From: Planctomonas deserti | GTDB taxonomy: Bacteria; Actinomycetota; Actinomycetes; Actinomycetales; Microbacteriaceae | Reading direction: 5' to 3' | DNA length: 64,000 bases | Assembly (NCBI RefSeq): GCF_003067705.1 | Contig: NZ_QANL01000003.1 | Location: 372,001-436,000 of the forward strand | Shown: piece after piece, positions 17,982 through 26,983 of the stretch | How positions within the stretch are numbered: position 1 is the first letter of the stretch | Layout: every line of letters starts with the position of its first letter | Notes under the pieces: generated by a model | The model's input: the letters and a program-made list of their open reading frames with translations, nothing else | Told to the model about the DNA's origin: nothing | Databases searched by the model: none | Translations under genes and position numbers: made by a program

Positions 17982-19133
17982 ATGAAGGCAGTCGTGTACG
18001 AGGGACCGAACAAGGTCAGCGTCAAGGATGTGCCGGACGCGCGGATCGAGCGCCCTACGGACGTGCTGGTGCGGATCACCACCACGAACATCTGCGGTTC
18101 GGACCTGCACATGTACGAGGGCCGGACGAGCTTCGAGACGGGACGATGGTTCGGCCACGAGAACATGGGCGAGGTCATCGAGGTCGGCGACGGCGTCGAC
18201 AAGATCGCCGTGGGCGACCGCGTGGTCCTGCCGTTCAACGTCGCGTGCGGGCACTGCAAGAACTGCGAGCGCGGGCTGACGAACTACTGTCTCACCGCGC
18301 AACCGGTCAAGGAGTTCGCTGGCGCAGCGTACGGGTTCGCGGACATGGGACCCTGGGCCGGTGGGCAGGCCGAGCTGCTGCGGGTGCCCTGGGGGGACTT
18401 CAACCGCCTGCGCCTCGGGGAGGACGCCGACGAGAGATCCACCGACTACGTGATGCTGGCGGACATCTTCCCCACCGGCTACCACGCCACGGAGATGGCC
18501 GGCGTCTCGCCGGGCGATCAGACCGTCATCTACGGCGCGGGTCCGGTGGGATTGATGGCGGCCCTCTCGGCCACGATCCGCGGTGCGAGCAAGGTCATGG
18601 TCGTCGACCGCCATCCGGATCGGCTCCGGCTCGCCGAGTCGATCGGGGCGATCGCCATCGACGACTCGAAAGTCGACCCCGTCGAGGCGGTGCTCGAACA
18701 GACCATGGGGCTGGGCGCGGACAACGGCTGCGAATGCGTGGGGTATCAAGCGCATGATCCGCAGGGGAACGAGCACCCGAACGAGACCCTGAACAGGCTG
18801 GTGCAGTCGGTCCGGTTCACCGGCAAGATCGGCACGGTCGGGGTGTTCATCCCCCAGGACCCCGGGGCCTCGGACGAGCTGGCCAAGCAGGGGCAGATCG
18901 CATTCGACTTCGGGCTGTTCTGGTTCAAGGGCCAGAAGATGGGAACCGGCCAGGCGCCGGTGAAGAAGTACAACCGGCAGCTGCGCGATCTGATCGTCGG
19001 GGGCAAGGCGAAGCCGTCGTTCATCGTCAGCCACGAGCTGCCGCTGGACCAGGCCCCGGAGGCGTACGAGCACTTCGACAACCGGGACGACGGCTGGACC
19101 AAGGTCGTCCTCCGTCCGGGTAAGGCGGCCTGA
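17982..19133 (+). CDS. Glutathione-independent formaldehyde dehydrogenase-like zinc dehydrogenase
   Basis: A 383-residue medium-chain zinc dehydrogenase. Catalytic zinc: TNICGSDLHMYEG and FGHENMGEVIEVG. Structural zinc: VACGHCKNCERGLTNYC, all four cysteines present. NAD site: VIYGAGPVGLMAALSATIRGASKVMVVDRH. The long insert VGYQAHDPQGNEHPNETLNRLVQSVRFTGKIGTVGVFIPQDPGA is diagnostic of the FDH group related to Pseudomonas putida formaldehyde dismutase and dehydrogenase. It would oxidise formaldehyde or another aldehyde or alcohol with bound or free NAD. ATG 17982 follows AGGAG. A PfpI gene starts 2 bp after its stop. Confidence 0.87.
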   Translation: MKAVVYEGPNKVSVKDVPDARIERPTDVLVRITTTNICGSDLHMYEGRTSFETGRWFGHENMGEVIEVGDGVDKIAVGDRVVLPFNVACGHCKNCERGLTNYCLTAQPVKEFAGAAYGFADMGPWAGGQAELLRVPWGDFNRLRLGEDADERSTDYVMLADIFPTGYHATEMAGVSPGDQTVIYGAGPVGLMAALSATIRGASKVMVVDRHPDRLRLAESIGAIAIDDSKVDPVEAVLEQTMGLGADNGCECVGYQAHDPQGNEHPNETLNRLVQSVRFTGKIGTVGVFIPQDPGASDELAKQGQIAFDFGLFWFKGQKMGTGQAPVKKYNRQLRDLIVGGKAKPSFIVSHELPLDQAPEAYEHFDNRDDGWTKVVLRPGKAA

Positions 19134-19134
19134 C

Positions 19135-19710
19135 ATGGCCGGCGCACTGGACGGGCGGCGCGTCGCCATCCTCGCGGCCGACGGCGTTGAGCGCGTGGAG
19201 CTCGAGCAGCCCCGCGGCGCCCTCGAGGAGGCTGGGGCGCGGACGGAGCTGCTGTCGATTCACGAGGGGGAGATCGCGGCGCGGAAGAACGATCTGGAGG
19301 ACGCGGGCACGTTCCCGGTCGGGCGGCTGGTCGACGGAGCATCGGTCGACGAGTACGACGCGCTGCTCCTGCCGGGCGGTACGGTCAACCCCGACCAGCT
19401 GCGCATGCAGCCGGCGGCGGTCGAGTTCGTGCGGAACTTCGTCCGGTCCGGCAAACCGGTCGCCGCGATCTGCCACGGGCCGTGGACGCTGGTGGAGGCC
19501 GGCGTGGTGGAAGGAAGGCGGTTGACGTCGTACCCGAGCCTGCGCACCGACCTGCGCAACGCGGGAGCCGAGGTCGTCGACGAACAGGTCGTCACCGACG
19601 GCAACATCACCACGAGCCGGTCGCCGGACGACCTTCCGGCGTTCTGCGAACGCATCGTGCAGGAGTTCTCGCGCGCACCGCAGACCGCCGACGCGGCCAG
19701 CGCGACGTAG
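19135..19710 (+). CDS. DJ-1/PfpI family protein (type 1 glutamine amidotransferase-like)
   Basis: A 191-residue DJ-1/PfpI protein. The nucleophile elbow is AAICHGPWTLVEAGVV, with Cys then His. The conserved Glu lies in VERVELEQP and the fold marker is DALLLPGGTVNPDQLR. Family members act as deglycases, glyoxalases, chaperones or peptidases in stress protection, and no assignment is possible here. It follows the formaldehyde dehydrogenase gene by 2 bp. That fits a shared role in removal of reactive aldehydes or repair of their adducts. Confidence 0.87.
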   Translation: MAGALDGRRVAILAADGVERVELEQPRGALEEAGARTELLSIHEGEIAARKNDLEDAGTFPVGRLVDGASVDEYDALLLPGGTVNPDQLRMQPAAVEFVRNFVRSGKPVAAICHGPWTLVEAGVVEGRRLTSYPSLRTDLRNAGAEVVDEQVVTDGNITTSRSPDDLPAFCERIVQEFSRAPQTADAASAT

Positions 19711-19895
19711 GCACCGGCGCGCGCCTCCGCGAGGGGGGCAAGCCGGCCGTTCGGTCGGCGTCCGATGCTGCGAATCCCGCGGCACCGGACGCCCACCGCC
19801 AGAGAGATGCGCTTCGGCGCAGGGTCGGACAACTGCGTCCGGATCCCCCAGGGTGCCCCGGCGATGACCGGGGACCCCGAAGCAGAGGAGAGGCA

Positions 19896-20366
19896 ATGGA
19901 TGTGAAGGCAGCGGTCGTCGTAGGAGCGGCCGGAGTCGCGGCGGCGGGGCTGGTGGCAAGAACGCTGGTCCGGGAGAAGCGTGAAGCGGACGGCGACGGG
20001 AGGCATCCCGGCGGCTGGAAGGCGGTCACGGTTCTGGGGGATCCCGCGGAGTTCGCGGCGAACGGATACCCCGAGCCGCTCAGGCGGATCGAGCCCGCGC
20101 TGGAGCTGCGCCTGGACCCGGCCCCCGGCGACAAGGGGTTCGAGGTGCACGCGCGCTTCCGGGAGGGGGCCGACCTCAAGGCCACGGTGGGGGAGGACGA
20201 CCCCGAGCGGACGCTGCGCGAGGCGCTGCGCGACGCGAAGGAGCTGTTCGAGACGGGAGAGGTGCTCAGTGCCACTCCCCGGCCACACGGTCACCGGCCG
20301 AGCACTTTGCTCGGCACAGCAGTCGACAAGGCAGAAGACAAGGCGAAGGGCGAGGGTGTGCTGTGA
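19896..20366 (+). CDS. Uncharacterised protein with N-terminal membrane helix
   Basis: A 156-residue protein. A hydrophobic helix (VKAAVVVGAAGVAAAGLVART) is followed by a soluble part beginning GGWKAVTVLGDPAEF. The segment VGEDDPERTLREALRDAKELFETGEVL resembles the C-terminal end of actinobacterial SRPBCC/cyclase-like stress proteins, but the fold cannot be assigned safely. ATG 19896 is preceded by GAGGAGAGG. Its stop overlaps the GTG of the next dehydrogenase gene (GTGA), so the two are translationally coupled. Possibly a small membrane-bound accessory of the stress cluster. Confidence 0.7.
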   Translation: MDVKAAVVVGAAGVAAAGLVARTLVREKREADGDGRHPGGWKAVTVLGDPAEFAANGYPEPLRRIEPALELRLDPAPGDKGFEVHARFREGADLKATVGEDDPERTLREALRDAKELFETGEVLSATPRPHGHRPSTLLGTAVDKAEDKAKGEGVL

Positions 20367-21532
20367 AGGCTCTGTGTTGGACGGGGGTGAACGAGCTCGC
20401 GGTCGAGAACGTCGATGACCCCGTCGTCGTCAACGCTCAGGACGCGATCGTCCGTGTGACGCTGAGCACCACGTGCGGATCCGACCTGCATCTGCTCGGC
20501 GGGTACGTTCCCACCATGCGGGCCGGTGACGTGCTGGGTCACGAGTTCATCGGCGAGGTCGTCGAGGTCGGGTCGGCCGTCACGAAGCACAAGGTCGGCG
20601 ACCGCGTGGTCGTCTGCTCGTTCATCAGCTGCGGACGGTGCTGGTACTGCAAGAACGAGCTGTACTCGCTCTGCGACAACGGCAATCCCAACGCCGGCAT
20701 CCCCGAGATGCTGTGGGGTCAGGCACCGGGCGGATGCTACGGCTACTCGCACGCCCTCGGCGGGTGGGCCGGCAGTCATGCCGAGTACATCAGGGTCCCG
20801 TACGCCGACCAGGGCGCTTTCCCTGTTCCGGACGGGGTCAGCGATGAACGGGCGCTCTTCGCGTCCGACGCCGCCCCGACCGGCTGGATGGGAGCAGACC
20901 TCGGCGGGGTGCAGCCCGGCGACACCGTCGCCGTGTGGGGCGCCGGCGGGGTGGGCCAGATGGCGGCACGAGCGTCTATCCTGCTCGGCGCCGAGCGCGT
21001 CATCGTCATCGACCGGTACCAGGAGCGCCTGGCCCAGGTGGAGCAGGTGATCGGCGCGGAGACGATGAACTACGAGACGAGCGAGGTGCTCCCGGAACTG
21101 CGCGAGATCACCGGCGGCCGCGGGCCCGACGTGTGCATCGAGGCGGTCGGCATGGAGGCGCACCACGACGGTCCCGACTTCGCATACGACCAGCTCAAGC
21201 AACAGCTGCGACTGCAGACCGACCGGCCCACCGCGGTGCGCGAGGCCGTCTTCGCCGCGCGCAAGGGCGGGAGCATCTTCGTCCTCGGCGTGTTCGGGGG
21301 GTTCGTCGACAAGTTCCCGCTCGGTGCGGTCATGAACAAGGGGCTCACCCTCCGCTCCGCGCAGCAGCACGGGCACCGCTACATCCCGATGCTGCTGGAG
21401 CGGATGGCGCGCGACGAGCTCAGGACGGAGCACCTCGCCACGCACATCATGCCGCTGGAGAACGGTCCCGACGGCTATGCGATGTTCAAGGAAAAGACCG
21501 ACGGGTGCGTGCGGGCCGTCCTCCGCCCCTGA
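20363..21532 (+). CDS. Zinc-dependent alcohol dehydrogenase (medium chain)
   Basis: A 389-residue dehydrogenase related to the upstream enzyme but clearly separate. Catalytic zinc: STTCGSDLHLLGG and LGHEFIGEVV. Structural zinc: ISCGRCWYCKNELYSLC. NAD site: VAVWGAGGVGQMAARASILLGAERVIVID. The region IEAVGMEAHHDGPDFAYDQLKQQLRLQTDRP is an insert of the kind seen in actinobacterial ADHs often labelled glutathione-dependent formaldehyde dehydrogenase-like. The substrate is probably a small alcohol or aldehyde adduct. The GTG start overlaps the preceding stop by 4 nt. Confidence 0.87.
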   Translation: MKALCWTGVNELAVENVDDPVVVNAQDAIVRVTLSTTCGSDLHLLGGYVPTMRAGDVLGHEFIGEVVEVGSAVTKHKVGDRVVVCSFISCGRCWYCKNELYSLCDNGNPNAGIPEMLWGQAPGGCYGYSHALGGWAGSHAEYIRVPYADQGAFPVPDGVSDERALFASDAAPTGWMGADLGGVQPGDTVAVWGAGGVGQMAARASILLGAERVIVIDRYQERLAQVEQVIGAETMNYETSEVLPELREITGGRGPDVCIEAVGMEAHHDGPDFAYDQLKQQLRLQTDRPTAVREAVFAARKGGSIFVLGVFGGFVDKFPLGAVMNKGLTLRSAQQHGHRYIPMLLERMARDELRTEHLATHIMPLENGPDGYAMFKEKTDGCVRAVLRP

Positions 21533-21759
21533 CCGCAGAAGCCCACGCACGGCCGTCCGCATCCCACCGCCATAGGAAGCGCTCCGGATCAGCCGCTCGT
21601 GAGGCGCTGTGGCGCTTGTCCCGGTGTTCATCGCGCCGGGACAGGCGCTGCTGACCGACGCGACCCCGCAGTCCGAAAGCCACCCGGCGCAGCCGCGTAA
21701 GGTTGATCGGACGGAACCGCCCCCGCGGAGGGGCTGGTGGTGGCGAGGCAGGGGAGCCG

Positions 21760-22824
21760 GTGGCGGGATCAGCGCGAGGTAATGATTCGAAAGCAGCGCC
21801 CGCCCACCCCACCCGGCCACGCAAGCCGAACATCAGTGACGTTGCTCAGACAGCGGGAGTGTCCTACCAGACCGTATCCCGTGTGCTGAACAACGCCCCG
21901 GACGTGAGTGCTGCAACGCGTGAGCGGATCCAGCAGATCATTAAGGACATGGGGTACCGCCGCAGCCGGACAGCTACCGCCCTGTCGACGAGCCGCTCGA
22001 CCGCCATCGGCATCCTGACCGACGGATCGCCGCGTTTCGGTCCGGTCGGGACGCTCATGGCCCTCGAGAAAGTCGCCCGGCAGAAGGGCTATTTCACCAC
22101 CGTCATCACCGTCGAGGAACCGTACGCGGACTCCATCCCGCAGGCGCTGGACAGCCTGGACGAGATCGAGGTGGATGGCATCATCGTCATCGCACCGCTC
22201 CTCTCCATGGCGGCGGCGGTCAGGAGTGCCTCGATCCAGGTACCCGTGGAGATGATCGCCGCCGGCGCCTCATCGACCCCGAATCTGTTCACGTATTCGG
22301 AGAACCAGGAACTGGGTGCACGGATGGCCACTCAACACCTGATCGATCTTGGCCACACCGACATCGCCCATCTCGCCGGCTCCATGGCCTGGTTTGACGG
22401 GCGGGTGCGGAAGGCCGGCTGGGAGGCCGCGCTTCGCGACGCGGGCCTCTCGCCCGGGTTGTGCCTCGAGGGGGACTGGAGCCCGGGGTGGGCTTATGAG
22501 ACGGGCCTCCGACTGGTCGAGGAGGGACGGGTGCCGCAGGCGATCTTCGCCGCCAGCGATCACACCGCCCTCGGTCTCATCCGCGCCCTCTCCGAGTCCG
22601 GCATCCGCGTTCCCGAAGATGTCAGCGTCGTCGGCTTCGACGACGTGGAGGGCTCGGAGTTCTTCCTTCCGCCCCTGACCACCGTGCGGCAGGACTTCGC
22701 CGCGCTGGCCAACGCCAGCATAGAGGTGCTCCTGGGGGCGATCGAGGGCCGCGAAGTGGACCGCGCACCCAGCGCACCCACCCTGGTTGCTCGCGCGAGC
22801 GCCGCCCCCGCCCGACACCGCTGA
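21760..22824 (+). CDS. LacI-family regulator of the downstream ABC sugar operon
   Basis: A repressor of about 354 residues. The HTH is NISDVAQTAGVSYQTVSRVLNNAPDVSAATRERIQQII, and the effector domain begins STAIGILTDGSPRFGPVGTL. GTG 21760 is chosen because GGGGAG lies just upstream. It leaves about 20 polar residues before the HTH, and a start further upstream (ATG 21703) or slightly downstream cannot be excluded. Two palindromic operators and a promoter lie within 110 bp after its stop, directly ahead of the ABC operon. It is therefore very likely the local repressor, with the imported sugar or polyol as inducer. Confidence 0.87.
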   Translation: MAGSARGNDSKAAPAHPTRPRKPNISDVAQTAGVSYQTVSRVLNNAPDVSAATRERIQQIIKDMGYRRSRTATALSTSRSTAIGILTDGSPRFGPVGTLMALEKVARQKGYFTTVITVEEPYADSIPQALDSLDEIEVDGIIVIAPLLSMAAAVRSASIQVPVEMIAAGASSTPNLFTYSENQELGARMATQHLIDLGHTDIAHLAGSMAWFDGRVRKAGWEAALRDAGLSPGLCLEGDWSPGWAYETGLRLVEEGRVPQAIFAASDHTALGLIRALSESGIRVPEDVSVVGFDDVEGSEFFLPPLTTVRQDFAALANASIEVLLGAIEGREVDRAPSAPTLVARASAAPARHR

Positions 22825-22874
22825 CGACCCGTCGCTCGGCGAAACCTTCTCCCCGGTATTTCCTCAGGCGTGAC

Positions 22875-22903
22875 TTGACATCGTTTCCGTGACCGGTCAC
22901 GAT
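22875..22903 (+). promoter_or_regulatory. Promoter of the ABC sugar operon
   Basis: TTGACA at 22875-22880 and CACGAT at 22898-22903 are spaced by 17 bp. The -35 is consensus and the -10 keeps A2, A5 and T6. The first operator overlaps the spacer and the -10, the classic arrangement for LacI repression. Transcription would start near 22910, leaving a leader of roughly 370 nt. Confidence 0.65.
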
Positions 22904-22930
22904 TAGGGAATTCCGTGACCGGTCACGGAA
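22888..22930. promoter_or_regulatory. Tandem LacI-type operators, two copies of CGTGACCGGTCACG
   Basis: Identical 14-bp palindromes occur at 22888-22901 and 22914-22927. The second extends to the 20-bp perfect palindrome TTCCGTGACCGGTCACGGAA (22911-22930). Centres are 26 bp apart, about 2.5 helical turns. The central CCGG with flanking GTGA/TCAC is typical of LacI-family sites. One copy covers the promoter spacer and -10, the other the predicted transcription start. The LacI gene ending at 22824 is the obvious ligand. Confidence 0.85.
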
Positions 22931-23277
22931 GATCAGCACTCAACGAAGAGACGAGGTTCGGTTGCACGGGGAAGTCTGCGGCGGAGCGCTCGTGATCCAT
23001 GCCGATCTTCTGCTCGGCACACGTGTCCTCAACCGTGGTGAACCTGCTGCGGACGAGGGCGGGAACGCCTCCGGAAGGCTTGAGGCGATCCGTACGACCT
23101 CGGCTGTTGCTGGCCTCCTCCCGCTCCCGGTTCCCTCTCCCGCGGCAATTTCGATCAGCTGACATCCTTTCCGCCGCTCATACCTCATACGCATCGATCG
23201 TCCCGTGGGTCGAACGATGCTCAACCACACCCTCACGGGCTCATCGCCCACATCTCGAACCAGAACTGGAGAACGTC

Positions 23278-24432
23278 ATGATGCGAAGGACAACACTGGT
23301 CGCCGTTGCGGCGGCGATCGCTCTCGCCACCGCGGGGTGCAGCTCGGCTACGAGCACCACAGCAACGCAGGACACAGGCGTGTCGGCCAGCGCCGATGAG
23401 GCCCTGGCCAAGATCAAGGGCCAGGTCCTCAGCAAGGGACCGGGCGGCGAGGAGCCTTCCCCCGCCTCCGTAGCCGACCTCACCGACGAGGAGGTCGCCC
23501 AGGTCAAGGAGATGGGCGCCACCGCGGCGATCGTCATGCACTACGGCGGCAACGACTGGGCCAACGCCCAGATCGCGGGCCTGAAGAGCGAGTTCGAGCG
23601 CCTCGGAGTCGAGGTCATCGCCACGACGGACGCCAACTTCAAGCCCGACAAGCAGGTCTCGGACCTCGAGACGGTGATGACCCGCGATCCCGATGTGATC
23701 GTCTCGATCCCCACCGATCCCGTCGCCACCGCGTCGGCGTACAAGGAGGCGGCCGAGGCCGGAGCGAAGCTCGTCTTCATGGACAACGTCCCCCAGGGGC
23801 TCACCGCCGGCAAGGACTACGTGTCCGTCGTCTCGGCCGACAACTTCGGCAACGGCGTCGTCTCCGCCCACCTGATGGCGAAGGCGCTCGGCGGCAAGGG
23901 GAAGATCGGCATGATCTTCCACGAGGCCGACTTCTTCGTCACCCAGCAGCGGTACCAGGGGTTCAAGGACACCATCGAGGCGGAGTACCCGGACATCGAG
24001 ATCGTCGAGGAGAAGGGCATCGCCGGTCCCGACTTCGCCGGTGACGCACAGGGCGCGGCGAACGCCATGCTGAGCAAGTACGCCGACCTCTCCGGGATCT
24101 GGGCCGTCTGGGACGTTCCCGCCGAGGGGGTCATGGCCGCAGCGCGCGCCGCCGGCCGCACCGATCTGAAGATCGCGACCGAGGACCTGGGCAAGAACGT
24201 GGCGATCGCGCTGGCGAAGAACCAGCTCATCGTCGGTCTCGGTGCGCAGGTGCCGTTCGATCAGGGCGTCACGGAAGCGCGGCTCGCCGCACAGGCCCTG
24301 CTGGGCAAGACCCCGCCGCCGTACGTCGCGCTGAGCGCCGTGCCCGTTGAGCACGACAACGTCCTCGAAGCGTGGGAGCAGGTCTACCACGAGGACGCCC
24401 CCGAGGATGTGAAGGACTCCTTCAAGAAGTAG
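23278..24432 (+). CDS. Sugar/polyol ABC transporter substrate-binding lipoprotein
   Basis: A 384-residue periplasmic-binding-protein family 1 lipoprotein. The signal peptide ends in the lipobox TAGC near residue 20. A Ser/Thr linker and the sugar-binding core follow (ATAAIVMHYGGNDWANAQIAGLKSEFERLGVEVIATTDANF; DVIVSIPTDPVATASAYKEAAEAGAKLVFMDNVP; GIWAVWDVPAEGVMAAARAAGRTDLKIATED). An extra segment of about 45 residues between linker and core (ALAKIKGQVLSKGPG) is longer than in ribose-binding proteins. Exported and lipid anchored. It is first in an operon with RbsA-like and RbsC-like proteins. Substrate unknown; the catabolic genes point to a sugar or cyclitol. Confidence 0.9.
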   Translation: MMRRTTLVAVAAAIALATAGCSSATSTTATQDTGVSASADEALAKIKGQVLSKGPGGEEPSPASVADLTDEEVAQVKEMGATAAIVMHYGGNDWANAQIAGLKSEFERLGVEVIATTDANFKPDKQVSDLETVMTRDPDVIVSIPTDPVATASAYKEAAEAGAKLVFMDNVPQGLTAGKDYVSVVSADNFGNGVVSAHLMAKALGGKGKIGMIFHEADFFVTQQRYQGFKDTIEAEYPDIEIVEEKGIAGPDFAGDAQGAANAMLSKYADLSGIWAVWDVPAEGVMAAARAAGRTDLKIATEDLGKNVAIALAKNQLIVGLGAQVPFDQGVTEARLAAQALLGKTPPPYVALSAVPVEHDNVLEAWEQVYHEDAPEDVKDSFKK

Positions 24433-24482
24433 TGGCTCGGGCAGGCCGCAGGGCCTGCCCCGGCCCCGAAAAAGGACTCATC

Positions 24483-25991
24483 ATGAACACAAGCGAGACA
24501 GCCGTCGAGATGCGGTCGATTTCCAAGGGATTCAACGGCGTCAACGTCCTGAACGACGTGGACTTCGAGGTCCGCTCAGGAGAGGTGCATGCCCTCGCCG
24601 GGGGCAACGGCGCCGGTAAGTCGACGCTGATGAAGATCCTCCAGGGCGTGTATCAGACCGACTCCGGCGCCATCCTCGTCGGCGGACGACCGGTTCAGAT
24701 CAATTCGATCCAGGACGCCAAGGCCGTCGGCATCGGCATGGTGTTCCAGGAATTCAGCCTGGTGCCGAGCCTGACCGTCGCGCAGAACATCTTCCTGGGC
24801 GCGGAACCGCAGGGCCGCAGCGGCCTCATCAATGACAAGGAAGCGGTGCGCCGTGCCCGTGAGGTGTTCGCGGAGATGGAGATCGTGGTCGACCCACGGG
24901 CTCAGGTCTCCGCGTTGGGCACCGCCTACTGGCAGCTGACCGAGATCGCGAAGGCCCTGGCCCAGAACGCGAGGGTCCTGATCATGGACGAGCCGACTGC
25001 CAGCCTCGCCCGGCACGAGACGGACGCACTGTTCGACCTCGTGGAGAGGCTCAAGAAGCGGGGGATATCCATCATCTACATCTCCCACCGGATGGACGAG
25101 GTGTACCGGATCGCCGATCGCATCACCATCCTCCGCGACGGCCGCCGGTTGCTCACCGAGTCCTTGAGCGACGTCACTCCCGAGCAGATCGTTGAGGGAA
25201 TCGTCGGGAAGAAGATCGAGGGGCAGCTCAGCTACCAGCAGCGGGGGAGAGACGCAGCCTCGGCCGCGCCCATCCTCGAGGCCAGGGGCCTCACCTCCGG
25301 CAAGCGGGTGCGCGATGTCTCCTTCACCCTCCACTCGGGCGAGATCCTCGGCCTGGCCGGGCTCATGGGAAGCGGCCGCACCGAGCTTGCCAGGGTCCTG
25401 TTCGGCATCGACCCGCTCGACAGCGGGGAGATCCTCATCAGGGGCACTAAGGCGCAGATCACCAATCCCCGGCGAGCCATCGCCGCGGGACTGGCGCTCA
25501 TCCCCGAGGACAGGCGGGACCAGGGGCTCGTGCTCGACCATTCCGTCCGGGACAACCTGCTGCTGCCGCTGCTGGACAAGATCGCGCGCGGTCCGCTGCT
25601 CGACGCGGCAGCGGGTAGGAAACTGTCCAACTCGCTCATCCAGAAGTTCGCGGTGAAGGTCGCGCACCCGAACAAGCCGGTGCGACTCCTGTCCGGCGGG
25701 AATCAGCAGAAGGTCGTGCTGGCCAAGTGGCTCGGCACGGAACCGGACGTTCTCATCCTCGATGAGCCGACGGCCGGCGTCGACATCGGCACCAAGAGCG
25801 AGATTCTGGCCATGATCCGAGAGCTCGCCGACACAGGCAAGGCCGTCATCGTCATCTCCTCGGAGTACCCCGAGCTGCTCGCCGTGAGCGACCGGGTCCT
25901 GGTTCTGAGGGATGGATCCATCACCCGCGAACTCGGACGAAACGAGATCGCCGACGAAGAATCACTGCAACTCGCAGTCCAGGGAGTCTGA
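24483..25991 (+). CDS. Sugar ABC transporter ATPase with two nucleotide-binding domains (RbsA/XylG type)
   Basis: A 502-residue tandem ATPase. Domain 1: Walker A GGNGAGKST, a signature region replaced by ALGTAYWQLTEIAKAL, Walker B VLIMDEPTASLA, and IIYISHRMDEVYRIADRITILRDG. Domain 2: degenerate Walker A GLMGSGRTEL (Lys replaced by Arg, normal for the family), signature LSGGNQQKVVLAKWL and Walker B VLILDEPTAGVD. ATG 24483 follows AAAGGA, 50 bp after the binding-protein stop. It powers the adjacent RbsC-like permease. Confidence 0.92.
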   Translation: MNTSETAVEMRSISKGFNGVNVLNDVDFEVRSGEVHALAGGNGAGKSTLMKILQGVYQTDSGAILVGGRPVQINSIQDAKAVGIGMVFQEFSLVPSLTVAQNIFLGAEPQGRSGLINDKEAVRRAREVFAEMEIVVDPRAQVSALGTAYWQLTEIAKALAQNARVLIMDEPTASLARHETDALFDLVERLKKRGISIIYISHRMDEVYRIADRITILRDGRRLLTESLSDVTPEQIVEGIVGKKIEGQLSYQQRGRDAASAAPILEARGLTSGKRVRDVSFTLHSGEILGLAGLMGSGRTELARVLFGIDPLDSGEILIRGTKAQITNPRRAIAAGLALIPEDRRDQGLVLDHSVRDNLLLPLLDKIARGPLLDAAAGRKLSNSLIQKFAVKVAHPNKPVRLLSGGNQQKVVLAKWLGTEPDVLILDEPTAGVDIGTKSEILAMIRELADTGKAVIVISSEYPELLAVSDRVLVLRDGSITRELGRNEIADEESLQLAVQGV

Positions 25992-25993
25992 TC

Positions 25994-26983
25994 ATGAACA
26001 ACAGGACCATTTCCACCATCGCGCCCGAGCCGGGCGGCCTGGCCGCGGTCAGGGGCTGGTTCGGCGAGCTGGACTGGCGTCGGTACGTCATCTACATCGG
26101 GTTCGTCGTCGTCTTCGCCTTCTTCGCAGTCCTCCTCCGCGACCAGGGCTTCCTGTCGCCCAATAACCTCCTGAACATCTTCCGGCAGACGGCGACCATC
26201 ACCGTGATCGCCGTCGGGATGACGTACGTCATCGCCTGTGCCGAGATCGACCTCAGCGTGGGGTCGACGGCGGGCCTGTCCAGTGTCTGCACCGCCATGG
26301 CCCTCTCCCAATGGGGGATCATCCCTGGCATCCTGGCGGGCCTCGCGGTGGGACTGGTCGTCGGATCCGTCAACGGCGCCCTCGTCAGCCTCCTAGGGAT
26401 TCCGTCGTTCCTGGTCACGCTGGGCATGCTCGGGATCGCGGTCGGGGTGGCGCAGTGGATCACCGCGTCGGCTCCCCAGCCCATCCTGAACGACACCTTC
26501 AACATGATCTTCGGATCGGGGAACTTCGGCCCCGTTCCCGGCCTGCTCGTGTGGAGCGCCGTCTTCGTGGCGATCGGTGCGGTCGTGCTCTCCCGCACCA
26601 AGTTCGGCCGCCAGGTGCTGGCCACCGGCGGAAACAGGACCGCCGCGGACTTCACCGGCATCAACACCAAGCGCATCAAGTTCCAGGTCCTGCTGATCTC
26701 CGGACTGGTCGCGAGCGTCGCCGGCATGCTGTACGCGGGACGGCTCGAGTCGGGACGGTTCCAGTGGGGCGCCGGGGACGAGCTCTCCGCCATCGCGGCG
26801 GTGATCCTCGGCGGCACGAGCCTCTTCGGCGGGGCCGGCTCGGTCGTGGGAACCCTCTTTGGCGCTCTGCTCATCGGCCTGATCAACAACGGCCTCATCC
26901 TCGCCGGCCTGGACAGCAGCCAGCAGCAGGTGGTGCGCGGGGCGATCATCATCCTCGCCGTCGCGCTGGCGCGGAAGAAGTGA
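25994..26983 (+). CDS. Sugar ABC transporter permease (RbsC type)
   Basis: A 329-residue membrane protein of the branched-chain/ribose permease family with about 8-10 helices. Conserved segments are TITVIAVGMTYVIACAEIDLSVGSTAGLSSV, VGSVNGALVSLLGIPSFLVTLGMLGIAVG, GRQVLATGGNRTAADFTGINTKRIKF and LSAIAAVILGGTSLFGGAGSVVGTLFGALLIGLINNGL. It starts 2 bp after the ATPase stop. Immediately after its stop lies a decayed oxidoreductase fragment. Confidence 0.92.
   Translation: MNNRTISTIAPEPGGLAAVRGWFGELDWRRYVIYIGFVVVFAFFAVLLRDQGFLSPNNLLNIFRQTATITVIAVGMTYVIACAEIDLSVGSTAGLSSVCTAMALSQWGIIPGILAGLAVGLVVGSVNGALVSLLGIPSFLVTLGMLGIAVGVAQWITASAPQPILNDTFNMIFGSGNFGPVPGLLVWSAVFVAIGAVVLSRTKFGRQVLATGGNRTAADFTGINTKRIKFQVLLISGLVASVAGMLYAGRLESGRFQWGAGDELSAIAAVILGGTSLFGGAGSVVGTLFGALLIGLINNGLILAGLDSSQQQVVRGAIIILAVALARKK

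Larger units (their letters stand above)
22825..23277 (+). other. Control region and long leader of the ABC sugar operon
   Basis: There is no supported gene in these 453 bases. The first 110 bases hold a promoter and two LacI-type operators. The following 350 bases form an apparent untranslated leader up to the binding-protein ATG. Open frames in the leader (for example from 22962) lack family character. I see no recognisable riboswitch. The leader length is unusual for this compact genome. Confidence 0.5.

Noticed and set aside
22962-23162. Possible 66-residue gene in the leader of the ABC sugar operon
   Set aside because: No ribosome site or homology-like pattern; it runs through the leader without codon support.
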